Of a DNA stretch of 64,000 nucleotides, positions 15,319 to 23,310 are shown in pieces. A program made the position numbers and the translations under genes. Below the pieces are notes generated by a model. The model was not told where the DNA came from. It ran no database searches and saw only the letters and a program-made list of their open reading frames with translations. Source of the stretch: CAYNFQ01 sp964396715 (GTDB lineage Bacteria > Patescibacteriota > Microgenomatia > Daviesbacterales > UBA10151). Positions within the stretch are counted from its first letter, which is position 1. Every line of letters starts with the position of its first letter. Location of the stretch: assembly GCA_964396715.1 (NCBI GenBank), contig CAYNFQ010000002.1, positions 1 to 64,000 of the forward strand. Direction: 5' to 3'.

Positions 15319-15620
15319 TGTTTCACTTTCCTCATAATCAAAACACTAAACGACCATGAAGTTACGGTAAATAACAATCCTAATACTACTATATGTAGTT
15401 TATTATTGAACCAGAATACCTCGCAGCTCTGCTGCGGGGATGAATGGTTCGATAAGAACTTGTCCCGCTTGCGGGATACCCCGCTGCTTGCAGCGGGGAG
15501 GAATTCATTTTGGTCAAGACCGGGAACTATCAAGGGTAGAATCATAGAGCCAGCAAAAAGCTGTCCAGAAGCCACACCTATGTCAGCAAGTACTTTAAGC
15601 TGATAATGGTTAAGTTTCAT
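15315..15620 (-). CDS. Small two-pass membrane protein with an in-frame repeat insertion
   Basis: A 101-residue protein whose ends (LADIGVASGQLFAGSMILPLIVPGL, and LHIVVLGLLFTVTSWSFSVLI, each a membrane segment) match the layout of the 69-residue protein at 11722-11931. Between the helices lie about 35 extra residues (NEFLPAASSGVSRKRDKFLS and on) encoded by an interspersed palindromic repeat. The insert keeps the frame open and falls in the predicted loop. It is coupled by ATGA overlaps both to the upstream Big_5 gene and to the downstream 39-residue gene. Function unknown. Confidence 0.6.
   Translation of the reverse strand: MKLNHYQLKVLADIGVASGQLFAGSMILPLIVPGLDQNEFLPAASSGVSRKRDKFLSNHSSPQQSCEVFWFNNKLHIVVLGLLFTVTSWSFSVLIMRKVKQ
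15418..15512. repeat. Multi-hairpin palindromic repeat inside a small membrane gene
   Basis: Contains CCCGCTTGCGGG (15464-15475) and CCCCGCTGCTTGCAGCGGGG (15479-15498) plus flanking inverted GCAGCTCTGCTGC. It is far more GC-rich than its surroundings and interrupts the gene at 15315-15620 in frame. Confidence 0.75.
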
Positions 15621-16066
15621 ATCCCCCTAAATTTTATTGTTTGGAAATGATAGATTGCCTCTTTGCCCCAATTGCCTACGCCATCGAATTTAGTCTCCGG
15701 CCCGATAAATATAGTATAGGTTACCCCCAGTTCAAAGGGGGTTTGGGGGATAATTTTGGCGGTTTTGCGATCAGGTGACAGCTCTATTTTTATTTCTGCC
15801 TTAGGATCTATCCTGAATTTAAATTCTCCGATATTCTCCAAGGGGCGGTTAAAAGTTATCTCCACCACCTCTGTTGCGGAAACCACCGCATTTTCCAAAG
15901 GATCTGGTTTGGTGGCGATAATTTGAGGAGGTTCTGTTTGCTCATTTGCAGAAGGTTGTGGTTTAGCTTCAAAAGCTAGATCCTTTTTATAAATTCCCTT
16001 ATACAGCAAAAAAGCGATCAGTAGTGTCAGTAGGCAAATTAGAGGCAGTAATGTTTTTTTATTCAT
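15617..16066 (-). CDS. Membrane-anchored Ig-like (Big_5/SbsA-like) protein
   Basis: A 149-residue protein with an N-terminal membrane anchor (LLPLICLLTLLIAFLLYKGIY) and an extracellular beta-sandwich of the Big_5 type (NAVVSATEVVEITFNRPLEN, then TPFELGVTYTIFIG). Such domains occur in S-layer and surface proteins. It begins two nt after the wall-hydrolase gene and overlaps the next small gene as ATGA, so it is probably part of the secretion operon and may contact the surface layer. Confidence 0.7.
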   Translation of the reverse strand: MNKKTLLPLICLLTLLIAFLLYKGIYKKDLAFEAKPQPSANEQTEPPQIIATKPDPLENAVVSATEVVEITFNRPLENIGEFKFRIDPKAEIKIELSPDRKTAKIIPQTPFELGVTYTIFIGPETKFDGVGNWGKEAIYHFQTIKFRGI

Positions 16067-16068
16067 AT

Positions 16069-18903
16069 TTATTGAGAAGTTATCTTTACATCATCCAGAT
16101 ACACAGCTGTCGGAAAATCATTTGTCACTCCAAATCCAATATATACTCTTTTTCCTGATATTCCAATTTTTGAAAGCCCGTCAGCGCTTAAATTTATATT
16201 AATCTTTTTCCAGCCGGAAAAAGCATCAGAACAATCAAAAGCAGCGCCTCCATCAATAATACACTCATACCCGGAGGAAAAATTCCCCTTACCACATTCG
16301 CTGAAATCAGGAACACCGGGAACATAACCAAGAAAAATTTCTTTCCCCGGATAAGGAGGAGTCTCCTCATTTGCTATATAAATATAAAACGGAGCAGACC
16401 TATTTGTCCCGACCTGATAGGTACCCTCACTTTTTATCTTGAACCAGAATTCAATTGAAATTCCGCTATTCATATTTGAGCTTTCAATATATTGTCTTAC
16501 TTCAGGAAATATACGGAAACTTCCAGGTGTTGGATCGCCCCCGTTATATATTTTGGGAGCTTGGCAAAGAGCTGCATTTTCTCCTCCAATTAGTATTGCA
16601 GATTTTCCGCTGTGAGCATCTGTAGTAAAACTTAAATTATCACTGAATTGACCCGCTTTATAAGAAGCTGTATTTGTCCACCCGGACAAAGAACTTTCAA
16701 ATCCGCAGTTTTGTATAAGATTATTGCTTGTTTGGCAGGAGGCGGTATTATTTTGAGCGGAAGAAGTGCTAGTTGAAGAAGAACACCTCCCCCAGTAATT
16801 GGTATTAGTTTTTTGTACTCCGGCATAGTTATTATCAGACAGATTGTCAGAGGACTTTAAAAGAGAGGAGTCTGGATCGGTAATCCCGATAAATCTTAAA
16901 GGGTTTACCAATACTCCGTTAATTTTAATTTTATAGTGGACATGAGAGCCTGTTGAACCACCGCCTGTTGAGCCGACGATTCCTACAATACTTCCCCTTG
17001 TTACATTATTTCCTTTATCAACCCTGGAAGTTTGCAGATGTTCTAAAGTTATAACCGTAGATTTATCCTGACTGGTAATCTCTACAAATCTTCCCTCGTC
17101 ACCATTAGCATCTGCTGCGCTGACAGTCCCATCAATGGTTGATTTTACAGGAGTAATGCCCTCTGTCCCGGCAATATCTATGCCGTTGTGGCATTGCAGA
17201 AAGCTGGAAGGACAATCTTGGTTGCGAACATTAGGATATCCTGGAATATTATAGCCGTATGGTGTGGTAATAGTTTCCTCAACAGGACAACCCAGGGATT
17301 GGTTTTGGGAGGCAATAATTTGTTGGCAGCTTTGGATGCTGGTCCAGATGTCAGTACCGTAGTTATAAGGGCCGCTGCACTTTAGTGGGTCTCCACCCCC
17401 ATACTCTAAACAGCCATAATAACCTGAAGCTACCTTATAGATAACATTTTGATTGCTATTCCAAGAAGGATCCCATTTTGTTCCATCTCCGATACCATAC
17501 CCCAACTCTAATCTTTTTAAGATAAACCCAGCTGATAAAATAATACTTGTTTTAGGATCACAAAAATCTGTCTCAGTAAGCTGATCCAGGGATTTACCCA
17601 GAAAACCTGCTCCTAATTCTAATCCTGCAGAAAACCCCCCTCTTGTACCAGGAGGCTGAAGCTGCATAATTCCTAAGGCTCCTGTTTGGCTTCTTGGACA
17701 ACCGGCAATTGAGCTTAAACTGGGTAAATCTGCATCTGTTTTAGAGGTAATTGTGGGAGACTCCACCCTGGCTATGGCAGCCAAGACAGCTGCTGGAACA
17801 GAAGAGATGCGAGAGGCTTCTTGAAAGTAATTCAAAAGAAGAGGGCTTTTATAGCTTTCTTGAGCAGGAGTTCTATCTCCTCTTGTAAACTGGCAACTGT
17901 TTAAATTTGTGATTGGGTAACTTGCAACAGGTGCAGCTTCACCTGATGGGGTTGTTTGGGAAAGGCCGCCAATTAAGCCTACACCCAAAACAAGGAAGAA
18001 AAAAGCTCCAACTAGACCCCAGATTAGCTTTTTTGATCCGGAGGACACAAAGGATTTAGATGCACTTCTTAATTCGGGACTGGAAAGTCTTTCAAAAGCA
18101 TTAAGGCCGTGGTTTGCTGCTTTCCCCAAAAGATTGTATGTGCCGGTCAGCCCAGGACCGGCAATACCTCTGCCTACTCCTTTGGCTATTTCCCAAAGAC
18201 CCCTGCCTATTCTACCTAAATTTATTTTGGTAAATCTTTGGCTAGCAGAGCCAAAATTTTTGGCTGCATTTGTAAATGAATCAGGCATTTTAAAACTGCG
18301 CCAGTTAAACCTTTGGAGAGCAGCAGTTTGCGCGTTTAGCCGGTTTGTTTCAGCTTCCAGTCTGTTTGCTTTATTAGTAGCAGCCGTGCCTTGGCCTGTT
18401 CCTCCCTCCATGCCTCCAATAGACGGAGGAGCCTGGTTGGCAATAAAAATACGCCGGGGAGTGGAAGAAATAGCTGGACCAGCAGGCAAGCCCGGCACAC
18501 CCATTGTGCCCCCTGCTTCGCCAACAGGTACCTGTGTGCTTACGCCTTGTCCGGCTGAAGCTTCCTGACTGCCTACTTGTTCGCCGCTCCACCCTGCCGC
18601 AACAGGCTTTTCCCCTAACACTTTTGTTAATTCAATTTGCTGTGCCTGGGTAAAGTTACCCAAGAGAAATTTTCTATTATTTGGATCGGATAAATATCTG
18701 ATAATGGCATTGTCATCTTTGAATTTGTCTCCTTGAAACTGTGGGAATCTGCGAAGCAATGAAAGACAGTAAGGTTTATCTACAGGTGTTCTTTGCCCGT
18801 TGATCATAGCAGAAGAAGGGATTTGTTTTAAGTCTTGTTTGAAGCCGCTATCTTTTAATGCCGAAAAAAATGCTATGAGTTTTTGAATATCCCTATAATC
18901 CAT
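16069..18903 (-). CDS. Secretion-associated wall hydrolase: lytic transglycosylase plus M23 peptidase
   Basis: A 944-residue multidomain protein. A cytoplasmic N-terminal part is Gln/Gly/Ala rich. One membrane segment lies at about 288-312 (LIWGLVGAFFFLVLGVGLIGG). An SLT-type transglycosylase follows at about 357-475 (AVLAAIARVESP as the catalytic Glu region, then GALGIMQLQPPG). Next is an M23/LytM endopeptidase with HNGIDIA (near 572) and HVHYKI (near 652) as zinc ligands, then a C-terminal jelly-roll-like, probably glycan-binding, domain (NLIQNCGFESSLSGW). It would open peptidoglycan for the type IV secretion-like machine encoded next to it. Confidence 0.85.
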   Translation of the reverse strand: MDYRDIQKLIAFFSALKDSGFKQDLKQIPSSAMINGQRTPVDKPYCLSLLRRFPQFQGDKFKDDNAIIRYLSDPNNRKFLLGNFTQAQQIELTKVLGEKPVAAGWSGEQVGSQEASAGQGVSTQVPVGEAGGTMGVPGLPAGPAISSTPRRIFIANQAPPSIGGMEGGTGQGTAATNKANRLEAETNRLNAQTAALQRFNWRSFKMPDSFTNAAKNFGSASQRFTKINLGRIGRGLWEIAKGVGRGIAGPGLTGTYNLLGKAANHGLNAFERLSSPELRSASKSFVSSGSKKLIWGLVGAFFFLVLGVGLIGGLSQTTPSGEAAPVASYPITNLNSCQFTRGDRTPAQESYKSPLLLNYFQEASRISSVPAAVLAAIARVESPTITSKTDADLPSLSSIAGCPRSQTGALGIMQLQPPGTRGGFSAGLELGAGFLGKSLDQLTETDFCDPKTSIILSAGFILKRLELGYGIGDGTKWDPSWNSNQNVIYKVASGYYGCLEYGGGDPLKCSGPYNYGTDIWTSIQSCQQIIASQNQSLGCPVEETITTPYGYNIPGYPNVRNQDCPSSFLQCHNGIDIAGTEGITPVKSTIDGTVSAADANGDEGRFVEITSQDKSTVITLEHLQTSRVDKGNNVTRGSIVGIVGSTGGGSTGSHVHYKIKINGVLVNPLRFIGITDPDSSLLKSSDNLSDNNYAGVQKTNTNYWGRCSSSTSTSSAQNNTASCQTSNNLIQNCGFESSLSGWTNTASYKAGQFSDNLSFTTDAHSGKSAILIGGENAALCQAPKIYNGGDPTPGSFRIFPEVRQYIESSNMNSGISIEFWFKIKSEGTYQVGTNRSAPFYIYIANEETPPYPGKEIFLGYVPGVPDFSECGKGNFSSGYECIIDGGAAFDCSDAFSGWKKININLSADGLSKIGISGKRVYIGFGVTNDFPTAVYLDDVKITSQ

Positions 18904-18918
18904 ATCATTAGTGTATCA

Positions 18919-20682
18919 TCAAACATTTTGCCGGGCCAATAATTCCTCCGGGTTTGAGGTGATTAACTGATGTTCGGAAGGCGAGGCTACCACTCTCATG
19001 GCCACATGGGTATTTCCGGCAAAAAACAATCCTTCCCCGATGCCCTCAGACATCAAAAGCCTTTGTTCCCCTTCCGACAAATTAAAAACCCGGCCCAACA
19101 GATCAATTGAGGCGGGAGCCTGTTTTAACAGGATTTGGATTGAAGAGTTGGAGATAATTTCCTTGCCCCGGTCGGTTGATAAAAAATCCTCCACATCCTG
19201 GGTGATAGTGGTCAGCCCCAAATAATACTTTCTTGATCTTTTGGCAATATCCACCAAAAAATCAGCCGAATCCTGATTTCTCATCAAATACCAGGCTTCA
19301 TCTACAATCAGGATGCGTTTTTTGAGTTTGCTGCGGATCTTGGTCCAAATAAAATCCAATATCAGATGAATTGCCAGAGGCCTTAGCTGATCAGCCAAAT
19401 CCCTGACTGAAAAAACAGTGAATGAGTTGGATAAATCAATATTGGAGCGGGAGGAAAATATGCCTGCTAAAGAGCCCTTGATAAATCTTTCCAAGCGGGC
19501 AGCCAGCTCCATGGCAGAGGGTTCTTCCATGCCGATCAACACCTTATACAAATCCTCCATCAAAGGAGGGCCGGATGGCGGGTTAATTTGAGTTTTGGGA
19601 TCATCGGTGATGCCTTTTTGTTGGTATGTTTGTTTTAAGCTTCTGTCCAAAATTGCCGCCTCGGTGGCGGAAAGCGTCCCCAGGACAATTTTTAAAAATG
19701 CGGTTAAGGATAAAATTTTTCTTCCCAGCTCATTCTCACCTGAGGATACATCAAAAGATAAATCAAACGGATTAATTTTGGCAGGGGATGATGATGAAAA
19801 ATTAATATATTCCCCCCCGACAGCCTGCGACAGTGTTAAATACTCCTGCTCAGGGTCAATCACAATAATTTCCGTGCCAAACATTAAAGAACGCATAGCT
19901 TCCAGTTTTACTAAATAACTTTTTCCCGCTCCTGATTTGGCGAAGACCACAGAATTGGCATTCTCTAAACTGAACCTATCAAACAAAATCAGCGAATCAT
20001 TATGCTCATTGATGCCGTACATGATCCCCTCATTGGCTGTTAGCTCAGATGAGGCAAAAGGGAAAGTGGTGGCCAAAGCCGTGGTGTCCATATTGTGGGT
20101 TAAATTTAACAGGTCTTCTCCCAAAGGCAGGGTGGATTTAAAACCATCCTCCATTTGCAGTGTGGTTGGTTTGGCGCTCATGGAGAGCGATGCCAGGGTT
20201 CCCTCAACCAGTTTGGAAGTATTGTGCAATTCTTCCAAATTAACGCTGGGGACAGTGATGTACAAAGCAAACTGGAAAAATCTTTCCACGCCTTTGACCA
20301 GTTGGTCCTGCAATCCTCTGGCATCTTCCAGCGCCACCTCAACAGAGGGATCAATAGCTCTGCCCCGTTCCAGATCTGTTTGGATGGTTGCCTCCATCTC
20401 GGCAATTTTTCTTTTCAACTCATCCAAAACCCCGGCGGACTGGGAAGGATAAATAAACATGGAGATTAAAAGAGAATGGTCAAAGGAGATGACCGGTTCC
20501 AGCCAGTTTGGTTCCACAAAGCGGGGGTAACTGGATACAAAATAAGTTCGGGAAAACCTGTTGTCTATTCTGATGTGGTTAAAATCAACTTCAATTTCCG
20601 CAGGAGCAATCACGTCCTCCAAAGTTAATTGGATAGTGGTATCTTCTGTTTTATTTTTTTTACCAAACAGGTTAAATTTCAT
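18919..20682 (-). CDS. virB4: VirB4/TraC-like secretion ATPase
   Basis: A 587-residue ATPase that powers type IV secretion or type IV-like pilus assembly at the cytoplasmic membrane. Walker A is AKSGAGKS (about 248-255) and Walker B is RILIVDEAW. The conserved tail motif LGLTTITQDVEDFL follows. The N-terminal domain is shorter than in VirB4 of Agrobacterium, and an additional conserved part is encoded by the adjacent 249-residue gene. The ATG overlaps the upstream stop by four nt. The neighbours are a PrgI protein and a wall hydrolase, the standard core set. Confidence 0.92.
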   Translation of the reverse strand: MKFNLFGKKNKTEDTTIQLTLEDVIAPAEIEVDFNHIRIDNRFSRTYFVSSYPRFVEPNWLEPVISFDHSLLISMFIYPSQSAGVLDELKRKIAEMEATIQTDLERGRAIDPSVEVALEDARGLQDQLVKGVERFFQFALYITVPSVNLEELHNTSKLVEGTLASLSMSAKPTTLQMEDGFKSTLPLGEDLLNLTHNMDTTALATTFPFASSELTANEGIMYGINEHNDSLILFDRFSLENANSVVFAKSGAGKSYLVKLEAMRSLMFGTEIIVIDPEQEYLTLSQAVGGEYINFSSSSPAKINPFDLSFDVSSGENELGRKILSLTAFLKIVLGTLSATEAAILDRSLKQTYQQKGITDDPKTQINPPSGPPLMEDLYKVLIGMEEPSAMELAARLERFIKGSLAGIFSSRSNIDLSNSFTVFSVRDLADQLRPLAIHLILDFIWTKIRSKLKKRILIVDEAWYLMRNQDSADFLVDIAKRSRKYYLGLTTITQDVEDFLSTDRGKEIISNSSIQILLKQAPASIDLLGRVFNLSEGEQRLLMSEGIGEGLFFAGNTHVAMRVVASPSEHQLITSNPEELLARQNV

Positions 20683-21428
20683 ACTTCTGTTCCTAATTCT
20701 TCCACCACAAACGGGTGGTTTCTTGAGTACTGGGTGGTAAGTGGCGGTACAGGAGGCTGGTTGAGTTTTTGTTCGGGAAGTGCTGATTTTAAGTCCGGTT
20801 GCACAACTATCTTTTGCGGCTCCTTTAGGGTCACCTCCATCTGCCGGCCGCTTATTGAGAGGGGTTGGCTGCTTTGGAAACTCTGACCATTGTAGATACT
20901 GTAAAAAAGCTCAAGCAATTCTTGGCCGGTCAGTTGTGAAGTCTTAAGTCCGACTCTTGACAGTTGTCTTAAGACTTGATCCCTTCTTGGCAGCAGCACG
21001 GTTTTAATTTTCTGCTGCAGCGACTCTGTTGAGGCAGTCAGTCCCAACTCTAAGGAAAAAAGAGGAATGACTACATAGAATTTTTTATCCAGGACATCAT
21101 TTTCCTTAATGGTAGTTTGAATAAACTGGCGATAACTGACAATCATTTTTGATAAAAGCAGATTAGTCTGTATTTTTTGGGCCTTGTCCAAAAGGGTGAG
21201 GTATGAGTTGATATTTAACCTTTGAGAGTGGATGACGATTTGGATACTGAATGATAAGGAGTTTAGCATTTGGGCAAAGCTGCCAATGATGGCCATTTGC
21301 TCTCTTTGGGAAAGCAGGCCAAAATTAACTGCCCCCACTTGTAAAACCAGTGCCCCTCCGCCTCCTTTGAGGATTAAAATGTCCTCCCGAATATCCTTAA
21401 TAGACAAATGCTGCTGTGTTGTGCTCAT
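20679..21428 (-). CDS. Conserved partner of VirB4 in the secretion locus
   Basis: A 249-residue soluble protein with DIREDILILKGGGGALVLQV near the N terminus and a long helical middle (LTLLDKAQKIQTNLLLSKMI). This looks like the N-terminal domain of TraC/VirB4 ATPases found as a separate gene in Patescibacteria. A Pro/Gln-rich tail follows. ATGA-type overlaps with both neighbours indicate one operon (PrgI, this gene, VirB4). Assignment rests on context and overall pattern. Confidence 0.65.
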   Translation of the reverse strand: MSTTQQHLSIKDIREDILILKGGGGALVLQVGAVNFGLLSQREQMAIIGSFAQMLNSLSFSIQIVIHSQRLNINSYLTLLDKAQKIQTNLLLSKMIVSYRQFIQTTIKENDVLDKKFYVVIPLFSLELGLTASTESLQQKIKTVLLPRRDQVLRQLSRVGLKTSQLTGQELLELFYSIYNGQSFQSSQPLSISGRQMEVTLKEPQKIVVQPDLKSALPEQKLNQPPVPPLTTQYSRNHPFVVEELGTEV

Positions 21429-22447
21429 CCTACTGCCTCCTTTGCTGTGATTGTCAAAGGTGAGATCACCTGTCCTGTTAGTTCAATTTGCAAGACATCA
21501 AAACCGAAAGTATCTTTTTCCAATTCAATTTTATAGGTGCCGTTTGGCAAAGGCGTTGCCCCTGAGAATTGGCCCAATTTGTTAGTTTTTAAGGCTCGGA
21601 CAGGCAACCCTTCTTTATCGTAAATAACCACCACCACGCCTTCCAGGGAGTTTCCGCGGGCATCCTTGATAATGCCGTTAATCACATTGGGAAAAGAAGT
21701 CAGGGCAATTTGGGTCGCTTTGCTTTTTTGTGGGGTGATAACTTTTACCTCAGGTTTGGCCATAGGCACAGGTATGGTTTGAGATTTTAGCTCCTCCTCG
21801 CCGACAGTTTCCAGTTGTTGTTTAATCTGCGATGCCTGGTTGACCAAATTTTGCAAATCAGCCAAAACCTGGTTGACCTGCCCACTGTAATCAACAGGGA
21901 TAGGTTTTGGTTTTTGCGCTTCTTCCCTGATATGACTTAAGGTCCGTTCGGTTTGGATGATCTTCCATTGCAAATTTTGTGCCTCTTTTGCCAAATCAAC
22001 AGTTTTTTTCAGATCATCCGCAGTAGGTATGGGTTCTGGCGGTATGACAGCCTGGCTGGGGACGGTGGTGGCTTCAGCCGGAGCTGGGGGATAAAGACCG
22101 GAAACATAGGTGACAAAGCGAGAACCAAACAGCGGGTCATTAACAGCAGTTTTGTTGTTTTTCTGCCAGACTCTTTTGGTGGGAGAATAAACAGCTTTTA
22201 AAAATGCCCCCAGCCAATAATCCAGAGGTCTTGAATTTATAGGCAAAAAAGCAAACGCAAAGCCCAAAGAGGCGGAAATTACAATCAGCGGCCAGGCAAT
22301 TAAGGGATAGGCAGAGGAGACAAACACAAACAAAACATAGGCAATAGTTGAACCTGCTGCCAGATACATAAATTGTTTTAAGGTCATATCCCCGATCAGA
22401 TGAAACTCAAAAGTGGTCACATTTTGCGGAATAGGATGCGGTTCCAT
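21425..22447 (-). CDS. PrgI-like inner-membrane protein with C-terminal carboxypeptidase-regulatory-like domain
   Basis: The N-terminal 110 residues (IPQNVTTFEFHLIGDMTLKQ, two membrane segments, then PLDYWLGAFLKA) match the PrgI family, the VirB3-like component that anchors VirB4. A Pro/Gln-rich coiled region follows. The last 90 residues form a carboxypeptidase regulatory-like beta domain (VINGIIKDARGNSLEGVVVV, then LPNGTYKIEL). It is the first gene of the PrgI-VirB4-hydrolase operon. A heptad element sits just upstream. Confidence 0.85.
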   Translation of the reverse strand: MEPHPIPQNVTTFEFHLIGDMTLKQFMYLAAGSTIAYVLFVFVSSAYPLIAWPLIVISASLGFAFAFLPINSRPLDYWLGAFLKAVYSPTKRVWQKNNKTAVNDPLFGSRFVTYVSGLYPPAPAEATTVPSQAVIPPEPIPTADDLKKTVDLAKEAQNLQWKIIQTERTLSHIREEAQKPKPIPVDYSGQVNQVLADLQNLVNQASQIKQQLETVGEEELKSQTIPVPMAKPEVKVITPQKSKATQIALTSFPNVINGIIKDARGNSLEGVVVVIYDKEGLPVRALKTNKLGQFSGATPLPNGTYKIELEKDTFGFDVLQIELTGQVISPLTITAKEAVG

Positions 22448-22448
22448 T

Positions 22449-22930
22449 AGGTAGGGTATAGCGTATAGAGAATAGGGTATAGTTGAATCTTCATAACTAT
22501 AAGCTAAACGCTACTGACTAAACGCTTACTAATACCTCCTTTCTCTCTGTATACCATGACGCATAACATCTTGATGACTTCTAATAGTAATTCCTCCGAT
22601 TTGCTAAAGCTCTCAGTTGGCGCTAACTGGAGTTCTTTAGAAATAACAAGCTGAGTATCCAATTCTAAAGCAGATCCGTAAGCAATAGCGTAAAATTGTA
22701 AGTATTCTTTATGTGATCGTCTAGCATAACCCTCTGCTATATTAGAAGGAATAGAAATTACTGCTCTGTGAATCTGTGAAATAATAACAAATTGCTCATT
22801 TCTGGGAAACAACGATGTTAATTTATATACCTCTTTGACTAATTGTATAGATTTTTGCCAGACAATTAATTCTTTATATGATTGTATTTTCATAACTATA
22901 CGCTAAACGCTACTCTCTATACGCTTCGTT
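22449..22930 (-). mobile_element. Four-helix-bundle element 1 with heptad arms
   Basis: About 480 bp. A full hairpin of GTATAGC-type heptads (22449-22518) lies downstream of the gene on its coding strand. A single arm AACTATACGCTAAACGC and on (22894-22926) lies upstream, touching the start codon. Outer arms are inverted relative to each other, like terminal repeats. The layout is the same at 38.1-38.6 kb and 61.5-62.0 kb. Mobility is inferred; no target duplication was identified. Confidence 0.6.
22504..22893 (-). CDS. Four-helix-bundle protein (S23/IVS type), copy 1
   Basis: A 129-residue protein of the family first named for genes in 23S rRNA intervening sequences. Family hallmarks are YKELIVWQKSIQLVKEVYKL, ISQIHRAVISIPSNIAEG and YGSALELDTQL. 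Structure in the family is a four-helix bundle that pentamerises; biochemical function is not established, although a related fold (Avd) binds nucleic acid in diversity-generating retroelements. The C-terminal SKRLVSSV is encoded by the heptad arm. It is unrelated by sequence context to the secretion genes on either side. Confidence 0.9.
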   Translation of the reverse strand: MKIQSYKELIVWQKSIQLVKEVYKLTSLFPRNEQFVIISQIHRAVISIPSNIAEGYARRSHKEYLQFYAIAYGSALELDTQLVISKELQLAPTESFSKSEELLLEVIKMLCVMVYREKGGISKRLVSSV

Positions 22931-22990
22931 ATACAATGTGAAAAAAATAATGGCAAGCAGCACAAAGGGGATCATTATGGGACAAATATG

Positions 22991-23090
22991 GTTAAATGAC
23001 AAAATCCAAATGCCAAATTACAAATGAAATCTTAATTTCAAATTTTAAATTTTAGTCATTTGATATTGGAAATTTGAAATTCTTATGTTA
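22991..23090. repeat. Solo heptad hairpin upstream of the cobalamin riboswitch
   Basis: Left arm AAATGAC, AAAATCC, AAATGCC, AAATTAC, AAATGAA; right arm of matching complements (TTTCAAA, CATTTGA, AATTTGA). Loop near TTAA. It lies between the four-helix-bundle element and the riboswitch, so it may overlap the promoter region of the riboswitch transcript. Confidence 0.75.
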
Positions 23091-23098
23091 TTCTTAAT

Positions 23099-23286
23099 TT
23101 GTGGTGCACTAGTCCGATGTCATATCGGACCAAGGTGCAAAAAGGGAATCCGGTTAAAATCCGGAGCTGTGCCGCAACTGTGATTAGTTAGAGAATAGTA
23201 AATAGCGTACAGCGTTTAGTTATAAACAACTATACGCTAAACGCTTCTCTCTATACCCTAACTTTAAGTCAGGAGACCGACCACAA
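23099..23286 (+). ncRNA. Cobalamin (B12) riboswitch
   Basis: The core is clear: AAAGGGAA-TCCGG-TTAAAA-TCCGG, then AGCTGTGCCGCAACTGTGA, and the B12 box AAGTCAGGAGACCGACC (23265-23281). P1 forms between TTGTGGT (23099-23105) and ACCACAA (23280-23286). Two peripheral stems are made of repeats: GTCCGAT/ATCGGAC (23112-23130) and a 36-bp-armed heptad hairpin (23187-23264). The start codon of the next gene is only 24 nt after P1 with a weak GGA site, favouring translational control. No terminator T-run is visible. Confidence 0.92.
23187..23264. repeat. Heptad hairpin forming a peripheral stem of the riboswitch
   Basis: Left arm begins AGTTAGAGAATAGTAAATAG and right arm ends CTCTATACCCTAACT, each 36 nt, with loop ATAAAC. 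Units are GTTTAGC/GTATAGC-like, the same family as the arms at 22.45, 22.9 and 44.6 kb. It lies between the CAACTGTGA and AAGTCAGG parts of the cobalamin core. Confidence 0.85.
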
Positions 23287-23310
23287 TTTAGATCCCGTAG
23301 CAGGAAAAAT

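Noticed and set aside
22449..22930. The four-helix-bundle gene as an rRNA intervening sequence
   Set aside because: No rRNA is in the window; all three copies lie between protein or tRNA genes.
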